Origin: Corynebacterium anserum
Lineage (GTDB): Bacteria; Actinomycetota; Actinomycetes; Mycobacteriales; Mycobacteriaceae
Assembly (NCBI RefSeq): GCF_014262665.1
Contig: NZ_CP046883.1
Coordinates: forward strand, 1,426,001 to 1,490,000
Direction of reading: 5' to 3'
DNA: 64,000 nt
In this document: in pieces, positions 10,708 to 22,996 of the stretch
How positions within the stretch are numbered: the stretch's first letter is position 1
How the letters are laid out: each line of letters begins with the position of its first letter
Translations under genes and position numbers: made by a program
Notes under the pieces: generated by a model
What the model was told of the DNA's origin: nothing
The model's input: the letters and a program-made list of their open reading frames with translations, nothing else
The model's database searches: none

Positions 10708-11925
10708 CTACAGAGCAGTGCAGATGAACGCCATAGCAGAGTCTTCGATTCGCGTAATGACTACAGACCAGCCGGTCCCTTCCTTCTTCCCGCCTTTATC
10801 CCCCTTGAGCTTGAGTTTCTTGCGGAGCTGATCTGGATCTACATCCACTCCCCTGACTAGGATCTCCAACCGAACAGCCTTGCGCGCGGTCAGTGCAGCT
10901 TTCAACTTCTTCAATGGCACCGCTTCCTCAACGCGAAAAGCACGCACTCCTGCAGCTCTGATGTCCTCGCTGTGCCCGTCGCCCGGCAGTGATTCCCCCG
11001 TCAAATAAGCAATACGCGGATCCAATTGCCACCAGCCGTGTCGATGCGCCAAGTGACGCACCAGCCCCGCGCGTACTATGGCGCCATCTGGATCGAAGAT
11101 ATAGCGACCAGCAGGTCCGGCAGCGGCGGCGTCATCAGATTCATAAGGAAGGGTGGAAGACAAAACGAGGCATGTTTTTCCACGCAGTACCACCGCACGC
11201 CGCACCAGCTGCCCGCTGGGCTCGGCTTGGAGCCCTGGAGTGTATACACAGGCCTCCTTTACCTCTCCGTCTACACTCACCACGTCCACCTGCCCCGCCC
11301 ACTGGCTCAAGACCGTAAAATCGATACCCGGTGCGCATTTGACTGCCAATTCTCGTCCTTTATGTGCGGCAATCAATTCCGGCAGTGGCGGCATGAGGTC
11401 CGTAATTCTATGAATCCGCCCGGAGCTACCACGTCGAGCCGGATCGGCTATGACCACGGGAGCATCAACGACCGGACGCAGCGCATCAGCACGCACTACG
11501 GCGCACTCAGGCACGTTGTGAGAAGCCATCCGCACGCGAGATTCATCTAAATCCGCGCCAACAGCGTGAATACCGGCCTGATGAAGGTGCGCCAGCTCCG
11601 TTCCAATACTGCATGTCACATCCGCCACCCACTCCACCCCAAGATCTTCCAGATTCTTTGACCGAAACCGTGCTACTGGGCTCGGGGTAGCTTGCTGTGC
11701 ACTCGGGCTATCGACCAACCACTGTGCAGCGCTGTCAATTTTTCTCGACGCCACCCGTCTCGACCGCGTCAGTTCCACCAAACTCCGTGCATGTTGTCCA
11801 AAAAGTTTCTGCAGGGCGGTGAGATCTTTCAACTCGGACGCTGCGCTAAGCTCCAAATCGGCCGCATATGTCACGGCCTGATCATTGGACAGCAGAAAGT
11901 CCAATTCCTCACGGGAATAGGGCAT
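10708..11925 (-). CDS. Class I SAM-dependent methyltransferase with THUMP-like C terminus
   Basis: These 405 residues contain an N-terminal helical part, a Rossmann methyltransferase core and a Lys-rich C-terminal domain of the THUMP-like type. The SAM-binding loop is VADVTCSIGTELAHL, the acidic ribose contact is GADLDES, and motif IV is IADPARRG, resembling the DPPY-type motifs of nucleic-acid methyltransferases. An RNA substrate is therefore likely but not shown. Corynebacteria carry this gene between etfB and a Nudix gene, as here. A strong inverted repeat lies 31 bp upstream of the ATG. Confidence 0.75.
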   Translation of the reverse strand: MPYSREELDFLLSNDQAVTYAADLELSAASELKDLTALQKLFGQHARSLVELTRSRRVASRKIDSAAQWLVDSPSAQQATPSPVARFRSKNLEDLGVEWVADVTCSIGTELAHLHQAGIHAVGADLDESRVRMASHNVPECAVVRADALRPVVDAPVVIADPARRGSSGRIHRITDLMPPLPELIAAHKGRELAVKCAPGIDFTVLSQWAGQVDVVSVDGEVKEACVYTPGLQAEPSGQLVRRAVVLRGKTCLVLSSTLPYESDDAAAAGPAGRYIFDPDGAIVRAGLVRHLAHRHGWWQLDPRIAYLTGESLPGDGHSEDIRAAGVRAFRVEEAVPLKKLKAALTARKAVRLEILVRGVDVDPDQLRKKLKLKGDKGGKKEGTGWSVVITRIEDSAMAFICTAL

Positions 11926-11955
11926 GGCGATCCTTCATGGCATTTTTCTGGGGAG

Positions 11956-11990
11956 ACGGTGCGAGAAGCCGTTTGAGCTTCTCACACCGT
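11956..11990. terminator. Long inverted repeat upstream of the methyltransferase gene
   Basis: Arms 11956-11969 and 11977-11990 pair over 14 bp with one mismatch (ACGGTGCGAGAAGC against its complement) around a 7-nt loop. It lies between the Nudix stop (12134) and the methyltransferase ATG (11925). There is no T-run. It could be a terminator for the Nudix transcript or a leader structure of the methyltransferase mRNA. Confidence 0.45.
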
Positions 11991-12133
11991 CAAATGTACG
12001 TGGGTCGATATGTGTTCGCGCGTGCTCTTACTGAGTCTCATCACTTCAAGGTAGGCTCACCGCATCAGAAGCGGGGCTCAGTACTGCGAGGGGGCTATGG
12101 CGATGGAGGGTTACTACTTCGGATGGGGTCTTA

Positions 12134-13057
12134 CTACTGCAAATAAGACCCGGGCCGGTTCTCGAAAGGATGCTCCGGCAATTTTTCAGGCGGCACAGCA
12201 AACTTCATCCCCGGCGCGAAATGCCGACGCGGCGCGCCGAACATCTTGGTTTCCATCAGGTAATACTCAGCCATGTACGGCGCATCCACCGGCTCTTCTA
12301 AGACAGGATCCACGGAGAGATTGGAGGAAAAATCCATGACCTCCTGGACGTCTCGGAACGTGTCTAAAAGCTTGAGTTGAGCCCAGGTGGGTGGCATGAG
12401 GTTAATCTTGCGGCTACGCCACCCATCCAGCAGCGTGTTGGGACGGAACCAGCCAGTAGAGGTGGCTTCACGTGTGTCGCCACGCGTCAGCTGCCCCTCC
12501 GGTAGTGCGGCAACAAAGAAGGCCGTGTCATAACGGATAGGTTGTTCCTTCGGCGTCACCCAATTGGCCCACGGGCGCAGAAGATCAGCACGTAAAACAA
12601 GACCGTTGTTATTCATGAAGTCTGAAAAAGCCAGCTGATGGTTCTCCAGCTGTTTGCGCTGTTCCTGGTAGGGGGCGGTATCTGCCACGACGGTGCCATC
12701 AACGGTTCCGGCCAAGAGGGTTCCGGACTCTTCAAAAGTCTCACGCACGGCAGCACATACCAGCGCCCGCGCCATAGATTCATCCTTTGCCAGCCGTTCA
12801 GACCACCAAGCAACACTTGGACCCTGCCATTGCAGATCCGGCGATTCATGTCCGTCTTGGTCTACATCTCCAGGCATATCGCGCGAGTCCACCCCACCCC
12901 CGGGGAAGACAGTCATCTCAGCACAAAAAGCCATGGTGGAGGCACGTTCCTGAACATAGACTTCGGGACCGGAGAGCGTATCACGCAACAGGATCACGGT
13001 AGATGCATGCCGTGGCTTGGTAGGCCCCAAGCGATCGCTGTCCTGCTGTGCAGTCAC
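12134..13057 (-). CDS. NUDT19-like Nudix hydrolase
   Basis: Nudix enzymes split nucleoside diphosphates linked to another moiety; the NUDT19 group includes CoA-pyrophosphatases. The start MTAQQDSDRLGP leads into HASTVILLRD and FPGGGVDSRD (about 51-60). The catalytic REXXEE part RETFEESG appears at about 105-112. The roughly 45-residue insertion between the Gly part and the REXXEE part of the Nudix box is characteristic of NUDT19-like proteins. The 307 residues fit this group. The substrate is not deducible. The ABC ATPase gene lies upstream in the same direction. Confidence 0.82.
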   Translation of the reverse strand: MTAQQDSDRLGPTKPRHASTVILLRDTLSGPEVYVQERASTMAFCAEMTVFPGGGVDSRDMPGDVDQDGHESPDLQWQGPSVAWWSERLAKDESMARALVCAAVRETFEESGTLLAGTVDGTVVADTAPYQEQRKQLENHQLAFSDFMNNNGLVLRADLLRPWANWVTPKEQPIRYDTAFFVAALPEGQLTRGDTREATSTGWFRPNTLLDGWRSRKINLMPPTWAQLKLLDTFRDVQEVMDFSSNLSVDPVLEEPVDAPYMAEYYLMETKMFGAPRRHFAPGMKFAVPPEKLPEHPFENRPGSYLQ

Positions 13058-13140
13058 TGGCGTTCTCCCTTTTCATTCACGTGCGCAGTTCTCACTAATT
13101 CTCTCTTGGTTGTTCTATCACGGACATGAAGTATCCGCGA

Positions 13141-13197
13141 CTACCGAGCAACGGCTGTCATGTACCCCACCTAGAAATATCTACCGAGCAACGGCTG
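13141..13197. repeat. Two direct 17-bp repeats between the ABC ATPase and Nudix genes
   Basis: CTACCGAGCAACGGCTG occurs exactly at 13141-13157 and 13181-13197, a 40-bp period (close to four helical turns), in the 180-bp gap upstream of the Nudix gene. The spacing fits two binding sites for one regulator on the same DNA face. A two-copy unit is not a CRISPR. Confidence 0.6.
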
Positions 13198-13237
13198 CCG
13201 TACTGCCAGCCGAGGAATAGCTCTGGGAAGAGTGGCT

Positions 13238-14116
13238 CTAGGAACGGCTACGATGTGCCCCGCCTCTGCGGGAGCGACGCGCAAACCACCGACCGTCGTT
13301 ATATGTCACGTCGATGGGCTGATGGAAAGCCTTCGTAAGATTCCCTGAGGTCATTACATCCTCCAGTACTCCCTGTGCTACCACTACCCCTTCGTCAAGC
13401 AGCATGCCGTGGGTAAAACCGGGCGGGATCTCTTCCACATGGTGGGTAATCATCACGATAGCTGGGGAATCAGGATCATCGGCCAGCTCACTCAACAATT
13501 CGATGAGGTCTTCCCGGCCCCCCAGATCCAACCCTGCGCCTGGCTCATCGAGAAGCAAAAGTTCCGGGTCGGTCATCATCGCCCGAGCAATGAGAGTTCG
13601 CTTACGCTCACCTTCACTGAGCGTGCCCCACTCCTGGTCGGCCAAATGGTAGGCACCTACCCGTTCTAGGATCTCAACGGCTCGCTCGTAGTCCATCTCG
13701 TCGTACTCTTCACGCCAACGCCCCATCACGTCGTAGCCTGCAGAGATGACGATGTCGGAGACTTTTTCATCGTTGGGGATGCGCTGAGCCATAGCGGACG
13801 AGGACATACCTATAGCCGTGCGGATTTCGCGTAAATCCACTGTGCCCATGGTCTCCCCTACCAATGTCACCGTTCCTGTAGTGGGGAACATCTGGGCTGC
13901 GGCCAGGCGCATCAGCGTGGTTTTGCCCGCGCCATTTGGACCTATGATGATCCAACGCTCATCAAGCTCTACCTGCCAATCCATGGGTGCTAAGATCTCC
14001 CGACCTCCGCGTACAACGGAAACACCCTGCATATCAATAATGAGATCCTCCGCCACGGCGGGAGCGGTGGCGGGAGCAGAAATTATGGGGCTAGTGGAAT
14101 GTGTCACGCCTTCCAT
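13238..14116 (-). CDS. ABC transporter ATP-binding protein
   Basis: This is a single nucleotide-binding domain of 292 residues with Walker A GPNGAGKTT (59-67), signature LSEGERKR, Walker B LLLLDEPGAGLD and the switch His in ITHHVEEI. No permease gene is adjacent, so its membrane partner, if any, is elsewhere. Such stand-alone ATPases resemble the ModF/molybdate-type family. The first 25 residues are Ala/Pro-rich and may overstate the N terminus. It is divergent from glgE, sharing a 112-bp intergenic region. Confidence 0.85.
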   Translation of the reverse strand: MEGVTHSTSPIISAPATAPAVAEDLIIDMQGVSVVRGGREILAPMDWQVELDERWIIIGPNGAGKTTLMRLAAAQMFPTTGTVTLVGETMGTVDLREIRTAIGMSSSAMAQRIPNDEKVSDIVISAGYDVMGRWREEYDEMDYERAVEILERVGAYHLADQEWGTLSEGERKRTLIARAMMTDPELLLLDEPGAGLDLGGREDLIELLSELADDPDSPAIVMITHHVEEIPPGFTHGMLLDEGVVVAQGVLEDVMTSGNLTKAFHQPIDVTYNDGRWFARRSRRGGAHRSRS

Positions 14117-14228
14117 CGTGCCCCAGATTGCTCCGTCATGGGGGGAGGCTGCTCCGTTGACTGCATAAACCTACAGGCACATTTAGTCTTGTAGTAGCAT
14201 TGCGCACCAACCACGAGGAGCTATACCC

Positions 14229-16307
14229 ATGATCGGCCGTCTCGGTATCGATAACGTCTCTCCATCTATCGCTGAAGGCACAGTCCCGGCAAAGGCCGTT
14301 GTAGGCCAAGTATTCCCCGTCTCTGCCACTGTCTGGAGAGAGGGTCACGACGCCATATCTGCCACCCTTGTAGTCCGCCGTCCTGCCGGAGCCGAAGGCG
14401 GTCGCGCAAAGATCACAATGACCCCCGAGGCCGGTGAACGCGGAAATCCCGATATCCGTCACGCCTTTTTCGTCCCCGACGTGCCGGGACTGTGGACCTT
14501 CCGGGTGGATGCGTGGAGCGACCCCGCCGCCACATGGTTTAACGCCATCACCAAAAAATTCGACGCCGGGCAAGACGCCGAAATGATGGCCAACGACCTC
14601 GAGGTGGGGGCACGGCTGTTTGAACGAGCCGCAGATAAGGTTTCCCGACGCCACAAGCCCCTCATGAAAGAAGTGATTGCAGTCCTGCGCGATGAATCTC
14701 TTCCGCTTGCGGAACGCATCGCACCGGCTCATCGTCCTGAGGTTGAGGAAGCCCTCAACCATCGCCCCATCAGAGACCTGCTGACCCGTGGCGTGGAACA
14801 CCAGGTACTCGTAGAGCCACTCGAATCGGGGTTCGGCTCGTGGTATGAATTCTTCCCGCGTTCCACAGGAGGCTGGGACGACGAGGGGCGGCCGGTTCAC
14901 GGCACGTTTGCGTCGGCTGAAAAAGACCTCCCCCGCATCGCGGCGATGGGATTCGATACCATCTACCTTCCACCCATCCACCCCATCGGAAAAATCAACC
15001 GCAAGGGGCGCAACAACACACTGACCCCTACCAAAGACGATGTCGGCTCTCCATGGGCGATCGGTTCCGTCGACGGCGGCCACGAAGCAATACACCCTGA
15101 ACTCGGAACCGTCAAAGACTTTGCTCACTTTGTCACAACGGCCAAAAACAACGGTCTGCGCGTAGCGCTCGACCTCGCTCTCCAATGCGCACCAGACCAC
15201 CCCTGGGCCTCAGCCCATCCGGAATGGTTCACCGTACTCCCCGATGGAACTATCGCCTACGCAGAAAACCCACCGAAGAAATATCAAGACATCTACCCCC
15301 TCAATTTCGACAACGACCCAGAGGGGCTCTACCAAGAAGTCCTCGATATCGTTCGTCTATGGATCAGCCGCGGAGTGAGGGTATTCCGAGTAGATAATCC
15401 CCACACCAAACCCACCAACTTCTGGCACTGGCTTATCCACGAAATCCACCGCACCGACCCGGACGTCATCTTCCTCGCCGAGGCCTTTACTCGCCCGCCT
15501 CGCCTCTACGGGCTTGCTAAAGCCGGTTTCACACAGTCCTATAGCTATTTCACGTGGAAAACCAGCAAAGAAGAACTGGAGGAATTCGGCTCAGACATCG
15601 CCACTGGAGCAGATGTCTTCCGCCCCAACCTTTTCGTCAACACTCCAGACATCCTGCATGAGTCCCTGCAGACCGGAGGCCGAGCAATGTTCGCCATCCG
15701 CGCCGCCCTTGCCTCCACTATGTCCCCGTTGTGGGGCATGTACTCCGGCTTCGAACTCTTCGAACACCTCCCGGTTCACGAGGGATCGGAAGAATACCTA
15801 GACTCTGAAAAATACGAGCTACGCCCGCGCGACTACGCCCGAGCCGCTGCGAACGGCGACTCTTTGGAGCCGTGGATCACCGCTTTGAATAAGTGGCGTA
15901 ATGACAACCCCGCACTCCAACAACAGCGCAACCTCCACTTCCATCAAACCAGCAACGACAAACTACTTGCCTACTCACGTGTCGACACCATCACGGGTAA
16001 CGTCATTTTTGTCGTGGTAAACCTGGACTCCACACATGTCCAAGAAGGCACCGTGAGCATCGACTTCGAGGCTGTCGGTCTGGCACCGCGCGCGGGGTTT
16101 GACGATACGTTGGGCGTTAACGAGCACTATGAGGTTCTGGATCTGCCTACCAACCAGATCTTCGCCTGGTCTAAGGAAAACTACGTCCGCCTCGACCCAC
16201 ACTTCCAAGTGGCGCACATCCTGCGTTTTCCGGACGTGCCGAAGTCTCGCCGAGCTCCTCTGTCCTTCAGGGGTGGAAAGACGGAAGAATACGATCCACG
16301 CGGTTAG
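14229..16307 (+). CDS. glgE: Alpha-1,4-glucan:maltose-1-phosphate maltosyltransferase GlgE
   Basis: GlgE extends alpha-1,4-glucans using maltose 1-phosphate, part of the TreS-Pep2-GlgE-GlgB route known from actinobacteria. The 692 residues show an N-terminal beta-sandwich (MIGRLGIDNVSPSI), a GH13 barrel with DLALQCAPDHPW, the nucleophile Asp in VFRVDNPHTKP (D389), the acid/base Glu in FLAEAFTRP (E418), and an all-beta C terminus. The ATG follows a GAGGAG ribosome binding site. glgB starts 24 bp downstream, so the two form an operon. treS and pep2 are not in this window. Confidence 0.96.
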   Translation: MIGRLGIDNVSPSIAEGTVPAKAVVGQVFPVSATVWREGHDAISATLVVRRPAGAEGGRAKITMTPEAGERGNPDIRHAFFVPDVPGLWTFRVDAWSDPAATWFNAITKKFDAGQDAEMMANDLEVGARLFERAADKVSRRHKPLMKEVIAVLRDESLPLAERIAPAHRPEVEEALNHRPIRDLLTRGVEHQVLVEPLESGFGSWYEFFPRSTGGWDDEGRPVHGTFASAEKDLPRIAAMGFDTIYLPPIHPIGKINRKGRNNTLTPTKDDVGSPWAIGSVDGGHEAIHPELGTVKDFAHFVTTAKNNGLRVALDLALQCAPDHPWASAHPEWFTVLPDGTIAYAENPPKKYQDIYPLNFDNDPEGLYQEVLDIVRLWISRGVRVFRVDNPHTKPTNFWHWLIHEIHRTDPDVIFLAEAFTRPPRLYGLAKAGFTQSYSYFTWKTSKEELEEFGSDIATGADVFRPNLFVNTPDILHESLQTGGRAMFAIRAALASTMSPLWGMYSGFELFEHLPVHEGSEEYLDSEKYELRPRDYARAAANGDSLEPWITALNKWRNDNPALQQQRNLHFHQTSNDKLLAYSRVDTITGNVIFVVVNLDSTHVQEGTVSIDFEAVGLAPRAGFDDTLGVNEHYEVLDLPTNQIFAWSKENYVRLDPHFQVAHILRFPDVPKSRRAPLSFRGGKTEEYDPRG

Positions 16308-16331
16308 AAATTTGGGTCTAGGCTGGACACT

Positions 16332-18533
16332 ATGACGGATTCACACGCCATATTGCTAGACCCATTCGACCGAGCTCGTCTACAGCAGTGCAGGCACTAC
16401 GCCCCGCACGATGTGCTCGGTCACCATCTTGTTGAGACAGCCAACGGCCCGCGAGCAGTATTTCGCACTGTACAGTGTGGCGCTAGCGGTGTATCCGTCG
16501 TGGTCGGCGATAACACGCTGCCCATGCACAACATCGGCGACGACATCTTCGAATTGCTCACCGATTCGACCGAGCGCTACGAATCCTATTCTTATGAAGT
16601 GACCTGGGGAGAGCATACCGCTCGTATCGACGACCCCTACGCTTCGCTGCCCACAGTGGGAGAATTGGATCTCCATCTCATCGGCGAAGGTCGCCACGAG
16701 CGCCTCTGGGAAGCCCTGGGGGCGCGTGAACTGACCGATCACGAAGGCAATCCCACCGGGGTGGCATTTTCCGTCTGGGCTCCGCACGCGGCTGGAGTAG
16801 CTGTCATAGCAGACTTCAATGGATGGAACCCGCGCCAGCACCCTATGCGTTGCCTCGGCTCGACCGGTATTTGGGAGCTCTATATCCCCGGTGTCGGTGC
16901 TGGCTCCCACTATAAGTTCTCTATTACGACCGGCGACGGCAACCGTTTAGACAAAGCTGATCCCATGGCACGCCTTGCCGAACAAGCACCGGCGACAGCC
17001 TCCATCGTTGTGGGAGCCGACACATATCAGTGGAACGATGCGCAATGGATCGAGCATCGAGCATCACAGGACTTCCGCCATGAACCGATGAGCATCTACG
17101 AGGTACACCTCGGCAGCTGGCGTAAGGGGCTGAGCTATAAAGACATGGCCACAGAACTCGTCAGCTACGTCAAAGACAAGGGATATACGCACGTTGAACT
17201 CATGGGAGTCTCCGAGCATCCCTTCGAACCGTCATGGGGCTACCAAGTCACCAGCTACTATGCCCCCAATAACCGCTTCGGCACACCGGATGATTTCCGC
17301 GCGCTCATCGATGCATTCCATGCAGAGAGTATCGGCGTAATCATGGACTGGGTTCCCGGCCACTTTCCACGCGATGAGTGGGCTCTAGCCCGCTTTGACG
17401 GCCAGGCCTGCTACGAGCACCCAGATCCGCGCCGGGGTGATCAACCTGACTGGGGCACTCACGTCTTCGACTTTGGCCGCAATGAAGTGAAAAATTTCCT
17501 TGTCGCTAATGCCCTGTACTGGTGCCGTGAGTTCCATATCGACGGCCTGCGGGTCGACGCTGTGGCCTCCATGCTCTACCTGGATTATTCCCGCAAAGAG
17601 GGTGAATGGCTGCCGAACATCTATGGTGGCCGCGAGAATCTTGACGCCGTGAGCTTCCTTCAGGAGATGAACGCGACGGTACAGCGCGATGTTCCGGGTG
17701 TGCTTACCATCGCCGAAGAATCCACCTCCTGGCCGGGTGTTACCAAACCAACTCATGAAAACGGTCTGGGTTTCAGCCTCAAATGGAACATGGGCTGGAT
17801 GCACGACACCCTCGAATACATTCAGAGAGACCCGATACATCGCTCACACCATCATGGCGAAATTACATTCTCTATGGTGTATGCCTACTCTGAGAACTAT
17901 GTGCTGCCGATTAGCCATGACGAGGTAGTTCATGGCAAAGGCACTCTATGGTCTCGTATGCCCGCTAGTTCCTCGTGGGACAGGGCGGCCATGGTACGCG
18001 GACTCTTGGCCTACATGTGGTCTCACCCCGGTAAGAAACTGCTTTTCCAAGGCCAGGAGTTCGGTCAAGTTCAGGAGTGGAACGAGGGACGAGGCGTGGA
18101 CTGGGGGGATCAAGACGGTTGGGAAGGCGAATACCACCGGGGCATCTCAGCGTTGTCTACCACGCTCAATGAGCTCTACACTTCGCTGCCGGCTCTCGGG
18201 AACAATGACCATGATCCCGACGGCTTCAGCTGGATTGCAGCCGACGATTCGCACAACAATGTTCTGTCCTATCTACGCCGCAGTGTAGACGGAACGCAGC
18301 TTGTCGCATGCGTGGTGAATTTCTCAGGCTCCACACACAGCAACTATCGCATCGGGCTTCCTTTTGAAGGCACATGGCGGGAAGTGCTCAACACCGATGA
18401 CGGACAGTATGAAGGAGCGGATCGGGCAACGGGTGATCTTCTTGCTTCAGGCCCTGGTGCGCACGGTTTTGCAACAAGCGCTGTGCTAGAGATACCGGCG
18501 CACTCTGCCCGCTTCTTCCTACTCGAGCCCTGA
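16332..18533 (+). CDS. glgB: 1,4-alpha-glucan branching enzyme GlgB
   Basis: GlgB cuts alpha-1,4 chains and rejoins them in alpha-1,6 linkage, branching the polymer that GlgE extends. At 733 residues it has the long N-terminal form: an N-terminal module (DPFDRARLQQCRHYAPHDVLG), a CBM48 domain (FSVWAPHAAGVAVIADFNGW), and a GH13 barrel with nucleophile Asp in GLRVDAVASML (D409) and Glu in TIAEESTSWPG (E462), plus LPISHDEVVHGKG. It is convergent with nucS. Confidence 0.96.
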   Translation: MTDSHAILLDPFDRARLQQCRHYAPHDVLGHHLVETANGPRAVFRTVQCGASGVSVVVGDNTLPMHNIGDDIFELLTDSTERYESYSYEVTWGEHTARIDDPYASLPTVGELDLHLIGEGRHERLWEALGARELTDHEGNPTGVAFSVWAPHAAGVAVIADFNGWNPRQHPMRCLGSTGIWELYIPGVGAGSHYKFSITTGDGNRLDKADPMARLAEQAPATASIVVGADTYQWNDAQWIEHRASQDFRHEPMSIYEVHLGSWRKGLSYKDMATELVSYVKDKGYTHVELMGVSEHPFEPSWGYQVTSYYAPNNRFGTPDDFRALIDAFHAESIGVIMDWVPGHFPRDEWALARFDGQACYEHPDPRRGDQPDWGTHVFDFGRNEVKNFLVANALYWCREFHIDGLRVDAVASMLYLDYSRKEGEWLPNIYGGRENLDAVSFLQEMNATVQRDVPGVLTIAEESTSWPGVTKPTHENGLGFSLKWNMGWMHDTLEYIQRDPIHRSHHHGEITFSMVYAYSENYVLPISHDEVVHGKGTLWSRMPASSSWDRAAMVRGLLAYMWSHPGKKLLFQGQEFGQVQEWNEGRGVDWGDQDGWEGEYHRGISALSTTLNELYTSLPALGNNDHDPDGFSWIAADDSHNNVLSYLRRSVDGTQLVACVVNFSGSTHSNYRIGLPFEGTWREVLNTDDGQYEGADRATGDLLASGPGAHGFATSAVLEIPAHSARFFLLEP

Positions 18534-18660
18534 GGGATTCTCGCTCGGGGACTCGGGACTCCCATTCAATCTCTAAGACACCCGCTCGAGCCATGAGAGG
18601 TGCTCACGCGTAAAATCGGGGCTCTGCTTGTTTGCGCACAAGGCGAGATATTGCACGGCA

Positions 18661-19398
18661 TTAGAAAAGGCGGAACTCACTGTCATCGGTGCCGCGCATC
18701 GCCGCATAGTCGAGCGTGACACAGCGAAAACCCCGATCCTCCGCGAGGGTTCTAGCTTGTGGCTTGATCTCCTGTGCAGCAAACACACCAGAGACAGGAG
18801 CCAATAATTCATCGCGGTTGAGCAGTTCCACATAGCGAGTTAGCTGTTCGACGCCATCAATCCCACCACGGCGCTTGATTTCCACTGCGACGGTGCCGCC
18901 ATCAGCATCTCGGGACAAAATATCCACGGGACCAATGGGCGTTGGATATTCTCTGCTTACCAAACTAAATCCCTCCCCCAAAAGCTCGATCTGCTCCGCC
19001 AAAAGCTCCTGTAAATGGGCTTCCACACCATCTTTTTGCAATCCAGGGTCTTCTCCCAAGTCATGGGAGGAATCGGAGTGGATGTCATAAATCCGGATGC
19101 GCAGCTGTTCGGCAGTCTTGTTGGACACGATCCATAGCTGTTTCACCCTCGGATCGTCGAACTCGGGATGCGTAGTTGCGTCGAGTAAAGGATCCTCGGC
19201 GTTGCCTGTCGAGGAGGGCAACAGCTCTGTCAGAGTACACGGGGAAGTCATCCAATTCAGCGGCTTATAAGCACGGTCATCTGCGTGAATCGATACGGAG
19301 CCGTCGGCCTTGACCATGATGAGACGATCAGCCTCCGGCAAATGAGCTTCCAACCGACCCAAATAATCGACGCTACAGCGAGCAATGACAAGACGCAT
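18661..19398 (-). CDS. nucS: Mismatch-specific endonuclease NucS (EndoMS)
   Basis: NucS cuts both strands at certain mismatches and is the main non-MutS mismatch-repair enzyme of many actinobacteria. It has an N-terminal DNA-binding/dimerisation domain ([20 protein letters not shown]) and a RecB-like nuclease with the D...ExK set in GPVDILSR (D159) and AVEIKRRG (E173, K175). Its C-terminal end EFRLF fits the reported sliding-clamp-binding tail of the family. The 245 residues are near the usual length. It lies downstream of the ATP synthase operon and DUF2550 gene, as in other mycolata. Confidence 0.95.
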   Translation of the reverse strand: MRLVIARCSVDYLGRLEAHLPEADRLIMVKADGSVSIHADDRAYKPLNWMTSPCTLTELLPSSTGNAEDPLLDATTHPEFDDPRVKQLWIVSNKTAEQLRIRIYDIHSDSSHDLGEDPGLQKDGVEAHLQELLAEQIELLGEGFSLVSREYPTPIGPVDILSRDADGGTVAVEIKRRGGIDGVEQLTRYVELLNRDELLAPVSGVFAAQEIKPQARTLAEDRGFRCVTLDYAAMRGTDDSEFRLF

Positions 19399-19466
19399 TG
19401 CTACAGAATAGCGCGGATAGAGCTATATCACCTCACCAAGGTGGGGCAGATAAGGAAACAAACTAT

Positions 19467-19910
19467 TTAGATAGGACGTGGATTGTTATATGCAGAGTTC
19501 CGGTCACGACGGGCCGACGGCCCAGATTCCAGCCATGCGACGAGAGCTGTATCCCCTTGAGCATCCAAAGCCATCTCATAACGCTTACCACGGTGTGCAA
19601 TCTCCACCGCATGCAAGTTAGCCTCCAAGAATTTGCGCTCAAAATGAGATATCTCCCGGCGACCGATAATCTCGGTGCCCAGTCGGGTGAACCTTAAATC
19701 ACACTGAGGACGCAGACTCCGGAGTTGATAGAACCGTGCAGAAGTGCCTGCATACAACAAAACCCCGTGACGCCAATGCCTACCATCCTGGTTCGGAAGA
19801 CTTCGGACGACCACGGGATACCCCTGGGAACGCAGATTCAAAAAGCGCCACAGCGCAGCACAACACGCGATGAGTACTATCGCGACAAGAATGAACATCA
19901 ACGTCTTCAT
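19467..19910 (-). CDS. DUF2550 membrane-anchored protein
   Basis: This is a 147-residue protein with one N-terminal membrane helix (MKTLMFILVAIVLIACCAALWRF, two short basic patches after it) and a cytoplasmic domain of the DUF2550 type, a family of unknown function found right after atpC in mycobacteria and corynebacteria. I chose ATG 19910, which starts at the hydrophobic segment; a longer frame to 20009 would add a Cys-rich non-family stretch. The 211-bp gap to atpC contains a probable terminator, so it may have its own promoter. nucS follows after 68 bp. Confidence 0.82.
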   Translation of the reverse strand: MKTLMFILVAIVLIACCAALWRFLNLRSQGYPVVVRSLPNQDGRHWRHGVLLYAGTSARFYQLRSLRPQCDLRFTRLGTEIIGRREISHFERKFLEANLHAVEIAHRGKRYEMALDAQGDTALVAWLESGPSARRDRNSAYNNPRPI

Positions 19911-20006
19911 TAGGTGCCACGCCTCTACCGTCAAAGTGGAAACACTATAAAAACAACATACGCCGCCCCTACAGATAAGCCAATTGGCGGCAAAACAATA
20001 ACATGG

Positions 20007-20026
20007 CAAAACCCCCGCAGGGAGGT
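20007..20026 (-). terminator. Rho-independent terminator candidate after atpC
   Basis: In the minus sense ACCTCC, CTGC and GGGGGT fold into a 6-bp stem (one G-U) followed by TTTTG, about 95 bp beyond the atpC stop. It would end the ATP synthase transcript before the DUF2550 gene. Confidence 0.5.
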
Positions 20027-20121
20027 AGCCGGCCTTTCACGGACAGCTCTCCCATACAGGGGTTGCAAGGTGTGAATGTACCTCCTGACCCAGGCCTCAG
20101 GTGAGACCCAGGTGCCAGGAA

Positions 20122-20496
20122 CTACTTCTCCTGAAGTCGCTTCACAGCGCGCAACTCGGACTCGGCAGCTTGCTTCTCCTCGTCGGAATCAGCATTCTGC
20201 ATGCGCTTTTCCGCCTCTGCTGTATCGACCTCATCGGCCCATACAGCGGAGTCAGCCAAGATGGTGATCTTCTCAGAAGATACGGAGAGGAAACCGCCCT
20301 TCACGGACGCCACCTTCTTTTCACCGTCGCTTGTCCGAATGACCACAACGCCGTTCTCGACCAGTTGGCCGAGCAGAGGCTCGTGACCGGGGAGCACGCC
20401 GATCTCGCCTTCAGTCGTCTGAGCAGTCACGGACGTTGCAGTACCAGACCACAGCGCGCGTTCCACAGCGACCAATTGAGCGGCAATCTCAGCCAT
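20122..20496 (-). CDS. atpC: ATP synthase F1 epsilon subunit
   Basis: Epsilon links the rotor to the c-ring and limits ATP hydrolysis. The 124 residues begin [18 protein letters not shown] and contain the usual [14 protein letters not shown] and [16 protein letters not shown] beta-sandwich motifs, followed by a short Ala/Glu-rich helical tail. It starts 12 bp after the atpD stop and is the last gene of the operon. Confidence 0.96.
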   Translation of the reverse strand: MAEIAAQLVAVERALWSGTATSVTAQTTEGEIGVLPGHEPLLGQLVENGVVVIRTSDGEKKVASVKGGFLSVSSEKITILADSAVWADEVDTAEAEKRMQNADSDEEKQAAESELRAVKRLQEK

Positions 20497-20508
20497 GTGC
20501 GACTCCCC

Positions 20509-22937
<2,429 letters not shown>

Positions 22938-22996
22938 CGCTATCGCCTCCCTTCTTGTCCGTTAATGGTCATAGTGGTCACGATCCTGTCTAACCC

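Noticed and set aside
13141-13197. Direct repeats as a CRISPR array
   Set aside because: Only two short copies with a 23-bp spacer and no cas genes.
14136-15200. 354-codon open frame on minus, opposite glgE
   Set aside because: glgE is complete with all catalytic residues on plus; the opposite frame has no recognisable motif.
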